From Gracilaria caudata (Eukaryota > Rhodophyta > Florideophyceae > Gracilariales > Gracilariaceae): 20,385 nucleotides of DNA. The DNA lies in NCBI GenBank assembly GCA_030374735.1, contig JASCIV010000427.1, positions 1 through 20,385 on the forward strand, given 5' to 3'. How positions within the stretch are numbered: position 1 is the stretch's first letter; every line of letters starts with the position of its first letter. The notes beneath the pieces were generated by a model. It saw nothing but the letters and a program-made list of their open reading frames with translations, did no database searches and was not told the origin of the DNA. The position numbers and the translations under genes were made by a program. Of the stretch, positions 1-8,111 are shown one piece after another.

Positions 1-886
1 TGTGTGTGCTGCTGCGTTTTGCTTCTATTATTTTCCGATCGCGGTGTGTGTGGGGGGACGGGGGGCTGGGGGAGATGCGTTCTTTTTTTTAATTTTCGCG
101 CGCGGCTGACGGTTGCTGCAGGAAAGCGCTTCTGCGTGGGGGGTGTGTCATTTGAAAGAGCGCTGTAAACGAGAAGCGAGCAAAAAAAAAAAGCCACAAC
201 GAAAAAAAACGTTTTTCGTGCCCCCTTTTTTTTTTGAATTTGAGTTGTTGTTGCTGCCACATCCGCTGCGCGTGTGTGTTTGCGACTGCGCTTGGTGCGC
301 ACGTTGCACGTGCGGCCCCCGCCTCACGGTCATACGTGCACCGCACCGCTCGCCGCCTTCAGCAACAAAACACACACACTTGGCGTTTCGGCGCGTTGAG
401 CCGCGTATGACAGCCGTTTTGTCAGAAACGGCGCGCCGCGCCCACTTGGCACTCGTCTGGCCTTGTGGCGCGCGTCGTTCGTTGCCCACCAGTTCGAACA
501 ATCCGCGCGCCGTCTGTCAATCTGTGACGAGCTCGTCGCCGCCGCCGCGCAAGAGCGCGCCCATCACTTGGTTGAACATCACATTACGCTGCTTGTCATA
601 TTGCAGCACATTGCCAATAACAAAAAAAAACTTGATACACACGCTTGATCTTTGTGTGTTTACAAAAGTCAAACGCGCGTGTGTGTGATGCAAAGGCTCG
701 TTGCTGACGGACGCTTTCTTAGCACATTGCTCGTGCGTCGCAACAAAATGAGTCTTGCTCGCTGTCAAACACCGCTCCGCTTTTGCATCAATTCACGCGC
801 CGCAATTCAACGCTTTCACACTGCACAGCACACAGTTTGCTACCAAAACGTTCCATACAGAAGAAAAGGGTTACATATCTCATGCT

Positions 887-905
887 TGTGTGTGTGTGTG
901 TGTGT
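887..905. repeat. TG dinucleotide microsatellite
   Basis: An uninterrupted run of about nine TG units. Shorter TG runs occur in the first 300 bases and around 640-690, so the whole left flank has a GT-rich habit. Such repeats are typical of non-coding eukaryotic nuclear DNA. Confidence 0.9.
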
Positions 906-1131
906 ACAAGAAACAACCTCTTGTAAATAATCGGTCTGCACATCATCCATTTACATCACCATCACTGATGCATCTCACTTGCACTTTTCAATTTCAAAAC
1001 TGTTACGTGCACAACCAAAGCCTATTTGTGTGCCTCTCGTTTGCTACCCGCTGCTCTCGCAAACAACTCATTGTCAACCGCGCGCTTTCAAAACGCCTTG
1101 TCCTCTCCAAAAACTTGTTTCCTCGTGTCAA

Positions 1132-1158
1132 TTGCACTCGCTCGCAGAGCGAGTGCAA
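1132..1158. repeat. Perfect hairpin, 12-bp arms, 3-nt loop
   Basis: The arms TTGCACTCGCTC and GAGCGAGTGCAA are exact reverse complements around a GCA loop. The match ends cleanly on both sides. No gene is close. It could be a cruciform-forming site, a regulatory palindrome or the stem of a small RNA. The sequence shows only the symmetry. Confidence 0.85.
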
Positions 1159-1823
1159 CATTCAAAACCAGATAAAAGCGGCTTGTGCCTTGTGTAAGCA
1201 TCAATCCGCCAAAACCACATCAGCCGCTGAATTACTCGCTCCTTTCGTATCACCAGCGTCTACAAGCGTAGCGTAGTGCAACACAGCTTGCCAACAGCCA
1301 CCGATTGAAACCGTTGTGCAATCTGCACTGCTTGTCGGAGCATGCAGCATAGAGATGTTATACGTTGTTGCCTCTTTTAGCAAACCCACGCGTACGAGAA
1401 ATTGGCGTGCGCGTTTCATAAACAGAGAGGGAGACAGAGAGAGAGCGTGCAAGAGTGCCAGCGAACATGGAGCGCGTTCATTGCTCAAAACATGAGCAAA
1501 AATTACAAAAGCATGCATTTATTACTGCGAAGCAAGCTTGTATCATACCCTTGTAGTACTGTAGGTGGCGCTGGCGGAAGCAACGGCGGCACAACGCACC
1601 CAAGCGCGCTTCAGCTCATCCCTCCGTATCTCCGGCGATACCACGGGATACCGGTCTCCACCGGCTGCATGGCGCATGAGACTCCCATCGCGCCATTCCC
1701 GAATACGGAGGCGAGTACCACTAACAAACGCATGCGCAGATGCCGTAGCCGTCGTCAGCTATGGCGCATTCCAGTCTTTATCACCTGTGTACAGCTAACA
1801 TGAAGCCGAGTTGTTGAACTGCT

Positions 1824-2590
1824 CAGGTAATGGCTGCCGCTTGGTTTGGGTCCGTGTCGGCCAGCACCATGTCTGCGGCACGGAGTACACTTGTGATGCG
1901 AGATAAACCATGCTAACAAAATCATTTTGGGTGTTGAAAATCCCGTCACGTGGACGACATCTTCGCACAGTATTCAACCAACCCACATAAGCCATTATGC
2001 CCTAACTTAGGGCATAATGGCCCCCTAAGAGTGTTAACTGAGGGATACGCCAGTCAAGATATCCAAACACGATCACGGCAATCGACAAAGTGCATCGATG
2101 CAAACGTACCGATACTGTGCGCAAATGGCTGGTGGTGAGCGCAAAGTAATTCGAGAATGCCGACCGTGAAAACTTCTACTTTCCGTTAGCAATCATCGTC
2201 TATTGTGTGTTCGCAGAGGAATGGGTCAAATGAGCTGTTTTGCAGTGGCTATGGGAAGACGAATGCGTTCCGAAACAATTCGTATGTGGTATCTACCTGT
2301 TTTCGTTTGGTAGAGCCACACAAGAGGCAGCTTTGTAAAGCAAATGAGAACATGGGCGTTTGACTTTGGATCGCCAAATGTTGAAAACAGCTTAGCTTAC
2401 CAGGAGAGTTTCTGGTGGTCATAAAAGATTGGCGGAATATGGGGAAGCATGTGGTGGACATGTTTCGAATCAATGCTTGTGGAGGGAAATCGTATCTCTA
2501 TGAAGTTCGTTTGCAGTACAACATCTTAAGACCACCATGTCTGCTCATACCACACAAGCCTAAAGCTTCTGGTGGACTCCAAAATAGGTT
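1824..2590 (+). repeat. Long direct repeat, left copy (NB-ARC remnant)
   Basis: This segment aligns by eye, with indels, to 12326-13015 in the same orientation about 10.4 kb away. Anchors include the 13-mer CAAATGAGAACAT (2341 and 12721) and the 20-mer TTTCTGGTGGTCATAAAAGA (2409 and 12838). The distance between these anchors is 68 here and 117 in the right copy, so the left copy has lost 49 bp, or the right copy gained it, which changes frame. The 5' part (about 1824-2200) is also similar between copies but not recognisably coding. The pair flanks the intact receptor and the orphan membrane gene. Confidence 0.75.
1991..2021. repeat. Near-perfect 31-bp palindrome
   Basis: The arms GCCATTATGCCCTAA and TTAGGGCATAATGGC are exact 15-base reverse complements separated by one C. 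It lies inside the region shared with the right repeat copy, but I do not see an equivalent palindrome there, so it may have been inserted into the left copy. It could be a small mobile-element scar, a collapsed pair of inverted termini, or a strong hairpin. No open frame accompanies it. Confidence 0.85.
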
Positions 2591-3275
2591 AGAGAAGGGT
2601 GTTCGGGAGTGCGGGGGATGGGTGTTGTGCTTATCGATTGTCAGCGCAATTTTGAAGAATGAGCTCAAAACATGGGAGGATCATCCTCGGGTAAGCCTGC
2701 GATGGTGCTTGGGGAATGGGCGGCGAGCGTTTCCAATGAGAGAACACTAATCGATGAGAGGACGCCTGAGTATGAGGGAAATCTTCGAACCATCATACAA
2801 AGCGGGTTGAAACGCGCCCAAGCCCATATGAAGAAACTTGGTTTCTCACAGGGTTTATCAAGTAGAGTGGAGGAATCGTTCCGAGCTCTGTGCGTGGTTC
2901 CGAAACAGAACGTGATACCAGAATCGATGTTGAACAAACTATGGAAATTCGGAGGGAATGACACGATGCGAACTATCAAAGCGCTGGACAAGATGTCGCT
3001 GGTGAAAGTAATTAGAACAAAGGGGAAAGGAAGGTGTATTGAAGTTCATGACAAAATTATTGACTTGTGTGGAGACGTGGCGGTGGAAAAGAGAAGAGAA
3101 GGAGCAGTTGGTGCACATTATCGAGAATTGCTAGCATCGTACACGTACACAGGGGAGAATGAAGGAGGAGACTACGAGGCATTAGCAGACCATGGTGGTG
3201 AAGGCTGCGGTTGCTTTGACTTCGGTTGCTTTTGACTTCGGAGACTTCGGCGGTATGGACTTTGGAGATGAATGA
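2213..3275 (+). pseudogene. Decayed NB-ARC (NLR-type) receptor with Gly/Asp/Phe tail
   Basis: The receptor motifs appear in the expected order but in different frames. An AEEWVK-like segment at 2213-2230 is followed by TGA at 2231. A P-loop relic reading CSGYGKT lies at 2241-2261, and a kinase-2 relic reading LVVIKDW near 2411. A GLPL-region relic reading ECGGWVLCLSIVSAILKN starts at 2607 and resembles CGGLPFLLGIAGAAVLKN of the intact gene at 4062-8111. After a frame change, a winged-helix region with a VHD motif (3044-3052) runs from 2672. The end encodes a Gly/Asp/Phe tail interrupted by one extra T (TTTT at 3230-3233); beyond it the tail continues in the next frame to a TGA at 3273-3275. 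At least three disruptions make this a pseudogene unless unseen introns rescue it. Confidence 0.72.
2672..3235 (+). CDS. Open fragment: NB-ARC winged-helix/VHD region plus Gly/Cys tail
   Basis: An ATG-started open frame of 187 codons survives inside the decayed receptor. Residues from about 75 on match the intact receptor's winged helix. For example SMLNKLWKFGG pairs with HMLQKLWSLEN, ALDKMSLVKV with RFEEVSLVQV, and CIEVHDKIIDL with FIEVHDLILEI. It has no P-loop of its own, so it could not bind nucleotide alone. The C-terminus turns Gly/Asp/Cys/Phe-rich (NEGGDYEALADHGGEGCGCF) and stops at TGA 3233-3235. If expressed it could be a small adaptor or decoy, but a relic of a longer receptor is simpler. 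An automatic annotation might call it a gene. Confidence 0.5.
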   Translation: MGGSSSGKPAMVLGEWAASVSNERTLIDERTPEYEGNLRTIIQSGLKRAQAHMKKLGFSQGLSSRVEESFRALCVVPKQNVIPESMLNKLWKFGGNDTMRTIKALDKMSLVKVIRTKGKGRCIEVHDKIIDLCGDVAVEKRREGAVGAHYRELLASYTYTGENEGGDYEALADHGGEGCGCFDFGCF

Positions 3276-4061
3276 AACACATGACCTCATGAGGCGCACG
3301 CCATACATTCCGCTCCCTGTCGGATTTCACCACCACATAAAGCAAGTCTACCAGCGGTGCAAATCTAATAATTTCCCGATTTTGCCCCGTCTGGCATCCC
3401 TGCAGAAGTAGACCACCAGTGCAAATCCAGGATTTTGGTGCATTGCCAGGTGCATTTGAATACCCAAATGCACAACCGCCGGCCATTTTTCAACGGAATT
3501 CTACAATGGGCTTGGAGACCCTACTCTTTCCCCAAGCAGTAACCAATCATTATGCCACACGTGCATTCATGCCTCGTTCATGGTGTTCACGGCGTGAATT
3601 CACGCCTAATAGAAAACGTCATGCTCCAGAAGCTCCGCGCTGCCGAGCTCGAAAGAGATACAAAGAGGGAATTGAGTCTTACATCCAACAAAGTGGGCCG
3701 CTCTCAAAGCCGTTGTATGGTCTCGAGCTACTAACTCGTATTTGCTACCAAAGGCTTCGAACTCTGTGCTTTGGCCAGCTCCATAACCCCGTTACCGTTC
3801 CCCCTTACGCCAAATTACAAAGGAGCATCACCCCAGTTATCCACGAAAACTCCCAGCACGGCAAACGTTTGAGCGCAAAAAGAAAAAGAGAACAGCTGCT
3901 TGGCTTCTGCTTCTCGCAAAGACTTACGCTAATCTTTGCTGATTTGCTTGTTGTTTATTCAGAGGCATTTATTCCAAACTTCAATTGTCGTTGTCACCAA
4001 GGTCGGTTTTGGCTTTAGCTTTCTGACTTTCACGTCCTTTCTTCCTTCTACTGTTGTGAAC
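3276..4061. other. Spacer and probable promoter of the NB-ARC/WD40 gene
   Basis: This is about 785 bases between the remnant's tail and the ATG of the intact receptor. A 199-codon open frame (3419-4018) starts at a non-ATG codon, has no recognisable domain and shows none of the motifs of its neighbours, so I do not call it. Symmetric sites are a 9-bp inverted repeat (3450-3458 with 3465-3473) and a 16-bp palindrome at 3591-3606. A pyrimidine-rich stretch (CTTTCTTCCTTCTACTG) lies just before the start codon at 4062. No TATA box stands out. Confidence 0.5.
3591..3606. repeat. 16-bp perfect palindrome GGCGTGAATTCACGCC
   Basis: The sequence equals its own reverse complement. It overlaps an alternative stem, TTCAC-GGC-GTGAA (3586-3598), so two competing hairpins are possible. 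It lies about 460 bases upstream of the receptor start codon. It might be a dimeric transcription-factor site; no experimental basis is visible. Confidence 0.6.
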
Positions 4062-7000
4062 ATGGTGGAGCCGGTTGGGATTGTGGCAAGTGCGGTGTCG
4101 TTTGGATCAGTCCTTGAGAGCTACTTGGGCAAGTTGTCTAACCGCAAAGATATCACCAGAGACTTAGTCCACTATCTAGCTAACCTTAAAACAGAATATG
4201 AAGAAGCTCTCAACCTACTGAAAAGTCTCGAAAAAAAGCGTTCCACCATGAATCGAATCGATGTGCTCTTACTCAATCACTTGAACACAATGATTAGAGA
4301 AGAAATTGGTGAGCTCGCAAAATTGGTAGAACAAGCTAACACAGCTGAAAAGTTTGAAAAAGTCGAGCGAATGAAACAAAATCATCTTCGAATTCAGAAA
4401 CTCATTGAGCAGATTAAGCAATACTTAGAGAAGAGCTCTCCAATATTAGGAGACCGAATTCCCGTCGAAGACGAGTTCTCGGTTAGAAACACCGTACCCG
4501 TGAACCCCAGCAGATTGACTTTGGATTATGACACAGACACTACGTACGAAGGAAGGCTGAAGAAAGCTGTGCTAAATGAAACAGGAGGCCGAGTGGTTGG
4601 TGTTTACGGTCCTAGTGGTACGGGGAAAACGTGCGCTTTGAGAGGTCTTGCTACTGTTCGTGAAGTCTGTGAAAAGTACGTTGACGGCGTCCTATATATT
4701 CAATTAGGAAGGCTTACCACGATATCCAATCTGGTCAAAGAAATTGCACGCATAGTGCAAGAAACGGGAGGTGCAAAGCTAGCGAGGCTGATTCGGGGAG
4801 CAGAGACGGCTAAAGAGGCATCTACAAAGGCTGCTAAATGGTTTGGCCCATACACATACTTACTGGTGGTGGACTATATTTGGAGTACTCGATCTGGAAG
4901 TCATAGAAGCCAGACACAACTTTCGGTGCCGTCCTCCTCAGAAATGCCTGATGTCTGCGGCCTTGCACGTGTATTTCTTGATGGTTCGGAAGTTTTAAAC
5001 ATTCTGGGATCAATGATAAACTCAAGCAGTAGACTTGTATATACAACAGAGTACATGGTTCATGCGCTCAGAGCTGACGAAAGGATTCAGTTCGGACCAA
5101 AGAAACCATTCGACGCGCTGTCGCGGCGGATGTTGATGAGGCATGCTGGTTTCGATGAAACGCTTGAGCTGGACGAGAAGAACCGAACGGCATTTGAGTA
5201 TATTCTAGCAATATGTGGTGGTCTTCCCTTTCTACTTGGGATAGCTGGAGCTGCGGTGTTGAAGAATTCACGCAGCAAACGTTTAGAGCAGAAACAGGAC
5301 GCTTGGTCCGAATATCGTGACGTATGGTCCAAAGAAATGGACGACCTTCCAGTTCCAGGGTCGCTGTTCCGAAAAGTAATAAAGATGGTGGATATTTCTC
5401 TTTCTATACTGAACGGCGAGAACGAGAATGGCAAATATTATGAGTGGTTTCAGTCGTTTTGCGTTCTTCAGAGTCAGCAGAGGGTGCCTGGTCATATGCT
5501 GCAGAAGCTGTGGAGCTTGGAGAACCTGAGTGATGCGACAGAAGTGATTGAGAGGTTTGAAGAGGTTTCCCTCGTGCAGGTAAGTCGTGAAGGTGACTCT
5601 CTGTTCATCGAAGTGCACGACTTAATCCTGGAGATAGCTGTTCTTAAAGCCAGGGAAAGACATGAAACTCGGGAGTTCTTTCGAACGCTTGTGGGCAACT
5701 ACGTTTCAGGAATTCAAAGGAAGAACAGTAGCGATGCGTCAATGCGTAGCAATAGACGAGAGGAATTTTGTGCTCAACCTTCGAGTACGATACACGATAC
5801 TGGGAGTCGAAGGAAGTCACCAGTATGTGGAATGAAGACGTTGTTTGGAATGCTGTGTCGAAAGTGTTTTGGATGCGGTGATGGCAGTGATGCGAAATGT
5901 GGCGCATTGGATGAACATCAATATGTGGGAGCACGGACAAACGTTTCTGGAGTGGAGACGGCGAGCACACTACAATTGCAGTTTGAAGCCAGGACCAAGC
6001 AAGGGAATGCAAGTTCTGTGGTGGGCTATGCGTGGTGGAACTCTGAAGATGATGGATACATACACGACAACCTGTGCAGAATGCTTTTCTACGCAGGCTA
6101 CGATAACGTGCTAGTGTGCCTGCTTTCAGAGCCTGAGTGGATTGTGAAGCGAATGCTTTCAGGCGGAATCTTCAGCGTAGAAGAAGACGTGAGTCATGGA
6201 GAGGCGTACATATCGGATTCCGGGGATCCGGATCTACTTATGGTAACTGAACATCTGTATGTGCTGAAAACGATGGTGGCTGAACATCTGCATGTGCTGA
6301 GAACGGCTGCGAGGCTAAGCGCATCGTACGTGAACAACAATCCGCGCGAGGTGTGGTTTCAACTGCACGGGCGGTTGCTGTGGCACGCGAAGCAGAGCGA
6401 AATGACGCACCTTTTCGTGCGCAGGATGGTGAAGTGTGCGCCGCGGCCATGGCTGCAAGCGTCAGAAGGGCTTTTGCAACAAGCGAGCATCCGCGCGGTG
6501 GAAGTGGTAAGCGGTCGAGGGCCGGTGTTGTGCACACATGTAGAGGCGGACAAAATACGCATTTTGTGGCACAATAACGTCGTTGATGATATATATTTAG
6601 AGGTCGGAAGGTATCACCGTGTGACTAGCAATCACAGACGTGTGAAACTAGATACCAAGGGTAAGCGAGATGAATCGTTTAAACTGTGGCGCGCTTCGTT
6701 CGCGACAAATGGGAGCAGCGTGGTGACTTTGGATGTGCATGACAGGGTGGCAATGTGGGACAGCCAAAGCGGAAAGTGCAATCGCACTGACGAGCACCAT
6801 GACAGAAATCTCCGGTTCATCGATTTCTTCGCTGATGGAACGCGTTTAGCGGGCCAGACGCTCGATAACTCCATTCAATTGTTGGACGTGCAAAGTGGCG
6901 ATCTCACGGAGCCGCTCGGAGGTCACACAGGCGGAGTGAACTGCGTGGCCGCTAGCGCCGATGGCACTCGCATCGTTTCGAGTTCAGGCGACAAGACAAT

Positions 7001-8111
7001 TCGCATGTGGGACACGCAAAGTCGCCATCTGTTTGCGCTCGAAGGTCACACACGCAACGTAAACTGTGTGGCAGTTAGTGCGGATGGAACTCGCATTGTT
7101 TCAGGATCGGACGACAAGACCGTTCGCGTATGGGATATGCAAGCAGGCTGTCAGGTCGTACAGCCGCTCCAGGGTCATAGTGACGATGTGAACTGCGTGG
7201 CAATCAGCGCGGACGGCTCTCGCATTGTTTCGGGGTCGTACGACATGACAGTTCGAGTTTGGGACGCTAAAAGTGGCCATCCCGTTGGAAAACCTCTCCG
7301 AGGTCACACAGGCGGTGTAACCCGCGTGGCAGTAAACGCAAACGGCACTCGCGTCGTTTCGGCATCGTACGACACGACTGTTCGAGTATGGGACGAGCTA
7401 AGTGTCCCAGGTGAAACATGTTGGGTGCAGTGCTTGGTAGTTAGCGCTGAGAACCCTCATATTGCTTCAGAATCAACTGGCAAGACCGCTATCGGAAACG
7501 ACGCGCGAACTGGACAAAGAGCCGGGCAGCCACATCAAGGTCATACAGGCAGTGTAAACTGTGTGTCACTTAGCGACGATGGCACTCGCATCGTTTCGGG
7601 GTCAGCCGACAAAACCATTTGCTTGTGGAACGCGTTAACCGGCGAGGCCATCGGGCAGCCGCTCGTCGGTCACAGTGACGAAGTGAAGTGCGTGGCACTT
7701 AGTGTCGATGGCACCCGCATCCTTTCAGGATCGGAGGACGGAACCGTTCGCTTATGGGATATGCGAGCAGGCTGTCAGGTCGGCCAGCCGCTCCACGGCC
7801 ACACATTCGAAGTGGAGTGCGAGTGCGTCTCGGACGATGAGGAACGAGAGAAGCCGTTGGATATGAACGCGAATGACGCCGAGCGTGTGCTTACTTCATG
7901 TGGCGGCGCATGGAGGACTACTTTCGATGCACTCGGGCATACTTGGTCATCAAACGCGCGTCGTGGAGCACCAACGCTAGCGGTGACAGACGACGCACAG
8001 GACGACTCTGAAATTACGCTGGGCACATGCGAAGAACCAGTGCAAAATGTCAACGGTGGTGATGTGTATTTCACGAAGCGCTTCACATCGTCGTGCAGGA
8101 TTGTGCGTTGA
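4062..8111 (+). CDS. NLR-type receptor: helical N-domain, NB-ARC, winged helix, WD40 propeller
   Basis: A single open frame of 1349 residues from the first in-frame ATG (A at -3, G at +4). Residues 1-140 are predicted helical, with a hydrophobic start VGIVASAVSFGSVL, resembling the HeLo/RPW8-type bundles that act in cell death. NB-ARC follows: P-loop GPSGTGKT (183-190), kinase-2 YLLVVDYIW (D271), SSRLVYTTE (322-330), CGGLPFLLGIAG (from 385) and VHD (518-520). Residues about 545-650 are a Cys/Gly-rich linker, and about 665-800 a helical arm (YIHDNLCRMLFYAGYDN). From about 873 on there are roughly ten WD40 repeats, seven clear and three degenerate. The architecture is that of APAF1-like and fungal STAND receptors: the propeller senses, nucleotide exchange drives oligomerisation, and the N-domain signals, probably from cytosol to membrane. 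The second Walker-B acidic residue is Tyr (DY). Family assignment is strong; the ligand is unknown. Confidence 0.9.
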   Translation: MVEPVGIVASAVSFGSVLESYLGKLSNRKDITRDLVHYLANLKTEYEEALNLLKSLEKKRSTMNRIDVLLLNHLNTMIREEIGELAKLVEQANTAEKFEKVERMKQNHLRIQKLIEQIKQYLEKSSPILGDRIPVEDEFSVRNTVPVNPSRLTLDYDTDTTYEGRLKKAVLNETGGRVVGVYGPSGTGKTCALRGLATVREVCEKYVDGVLYIQLGRLTTISNLVKEIARIVQETGGAKLARLIRGAETAKEASTKAAKWFGPYTYLLVVDYIWSTRSGSHRSQTQLSVPSSSEMPDVCGLARVFLDGSEVLNILGSMINSSSRLVYTTEYMVHALRADERIQFGPKKPFDALSRRMLMRHAGFDETLELDEKNRTAFEYILAICGGLPFLLGIAGAAVLKNSRSKRLEQKQDAWSEYRDVWSKEMDDLPVPGSLFRKVIKMVDISLSILNGENENGKYYEWFQSFCVLQSQQRVPGHMLQKLWSLENLSDATEVIERFEEVSLVQVSREGDSLFIEVHDLILEIAVLKARERHETREFFRTLVGNYVSGIQRKNSSDASMRSNRREEFCAQPSSTIHDTGSRRKSPVCGMKTLFGMLCRKCFGCGDGSDAKCGALDEHQYVGARTNVSGVETASTLQLQFEARTKQGNASSVVGYAWWNSEDDGYIHDNLCRMLFYAGYDNVLVCLLSEPEWIVKRMLSGGIFSVEEDVSHGEAYISDSGDPDLLMVTEHLYVLKTMVAEHLHVLRTAARLSASYVNNNPREVWFQLHGRLLWHAKQSEMTHLFVRRMVKCAPRPWLQASEGLLQQASIRAVEVVSGRGPVLCTHVEADKIRILWHNNVVDDIYLEVGRYHRVTSNHRRVKLDTKGKRDESFKLWRASFATNGSSVVTLDVHDRVAMWDSQSGKCNRTDEHHDRNLRFIDFFADGTRLAGQTLDNSIQLLDVQSGDLTEPLGGHTGGVNCVAASADGTRIVSSSGDKTIRMWDTQSRHLFALEGHTRNVNCVAVSADGTRIVSGSDDKTVRVWDMQAGCQVVQPLQGHSDDVNCVAISADGSRIVSGSYDMTVRVWDAKSGHPVGKPLRGHTGGVTRVAVNANGTRVVSASYDTTVRVWDELSVPGETCWVQCLVVSAENPHIASESTGKTAIGNDARTGQRAGQPHQGHTGSVNCVSLSDDGTRIVSGSADKTICLWNALTGEAIGQPLVGHSDEVKCVALSVDGTRILSGSEDGTVRLWDMRAGCQVGQPLHGHTFEVECECVSDDEEREKPLDMNANDAERVLTSCGGAWRTTFDALGHTWSSNARRGAPTLAVTDDAQDDSEITLGTCEEPVQNVNGGDVYFTKRFTSSCRIVR
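6921..7925 (+). repeat. Tandem WD40-coding repeats, 129-bp period
   Basis: GH-dipeptide blades begin at 6921, 7044, 7173, 7302, 7539, 7668 and 7797. Spacing is 123, 129, 129, 237, 129 and 129 bases. The 237-base gap holds one degenerate blade in which the GH and WD signatures are lost (about 7410-7530). Units share long identical blocks such as DGTRIVSGS and CQV-QPL-GHS. Repeats 4 and 9 end almost identically (WDMQAGCQV and WDMRAGCQV). Such uniformity indicates recent duplication or gene conversion within the array. Confidence 0.88.

Larger units (their letters stand above)
1..2212. other. Gene-poor left spacer with simple repeats
   Basis: No convincing gene is visible here. The first 700 bases are skewed and repetitive, with TG runs, G runs at 52-72, an A run near 181-191 and T runs near 226-234. 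Open frames exist on both strands around 150-770, but they overlap each other, mostly lack ATG starts and match no family I recognise. From about 1824 the DNA is homologous to 12326 onward, so the right end is the degraded 5' flank of the first NB-ARC remnant. Two perfect hairpins are listed separately. A plus-strand frame at 1402-1803 starts at TTG and looks like chance. Confidence 0.6.

Noticed and set aside
113..688. 191-codon plus-strand open frame at the left edge
   Set aside because: It starts at TTG and is built from simple-sequence DNA (Lys, Phe and Cys/Val runs); no domain is recognisable.
755..1276. 173-codon plus-strand open frame
   Set aside because: It runs through the TG microsatellite (CVCVCV) and the 12-bp hairpin, and has no protein-like pattern.
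3419..4018. 199-codon frame upstream of the receptor
   Set aside because: It has no ATG at its start and no motif, and it lies where the receptor's promoter is expected.
3936..4061. 42-codon upstream extension of the receptor frame with a hydrophobic, signal-like look
   Set aside because: It begins at TTG with no internal ATG; the first ATG at 4062 has a good context.
6238..6577. Overlapping open frames on both strands inside the receptor gene
   Set aside because: Shadows of the GC-rich part of the receptor; no independent motif.
6921..7925. Tandem repeats as a CRISPR array
   Set aside because: The repeats are coding WD40 blades with a 129-bp period, no short repeat-spacer pattern, and a eukaryotic context.
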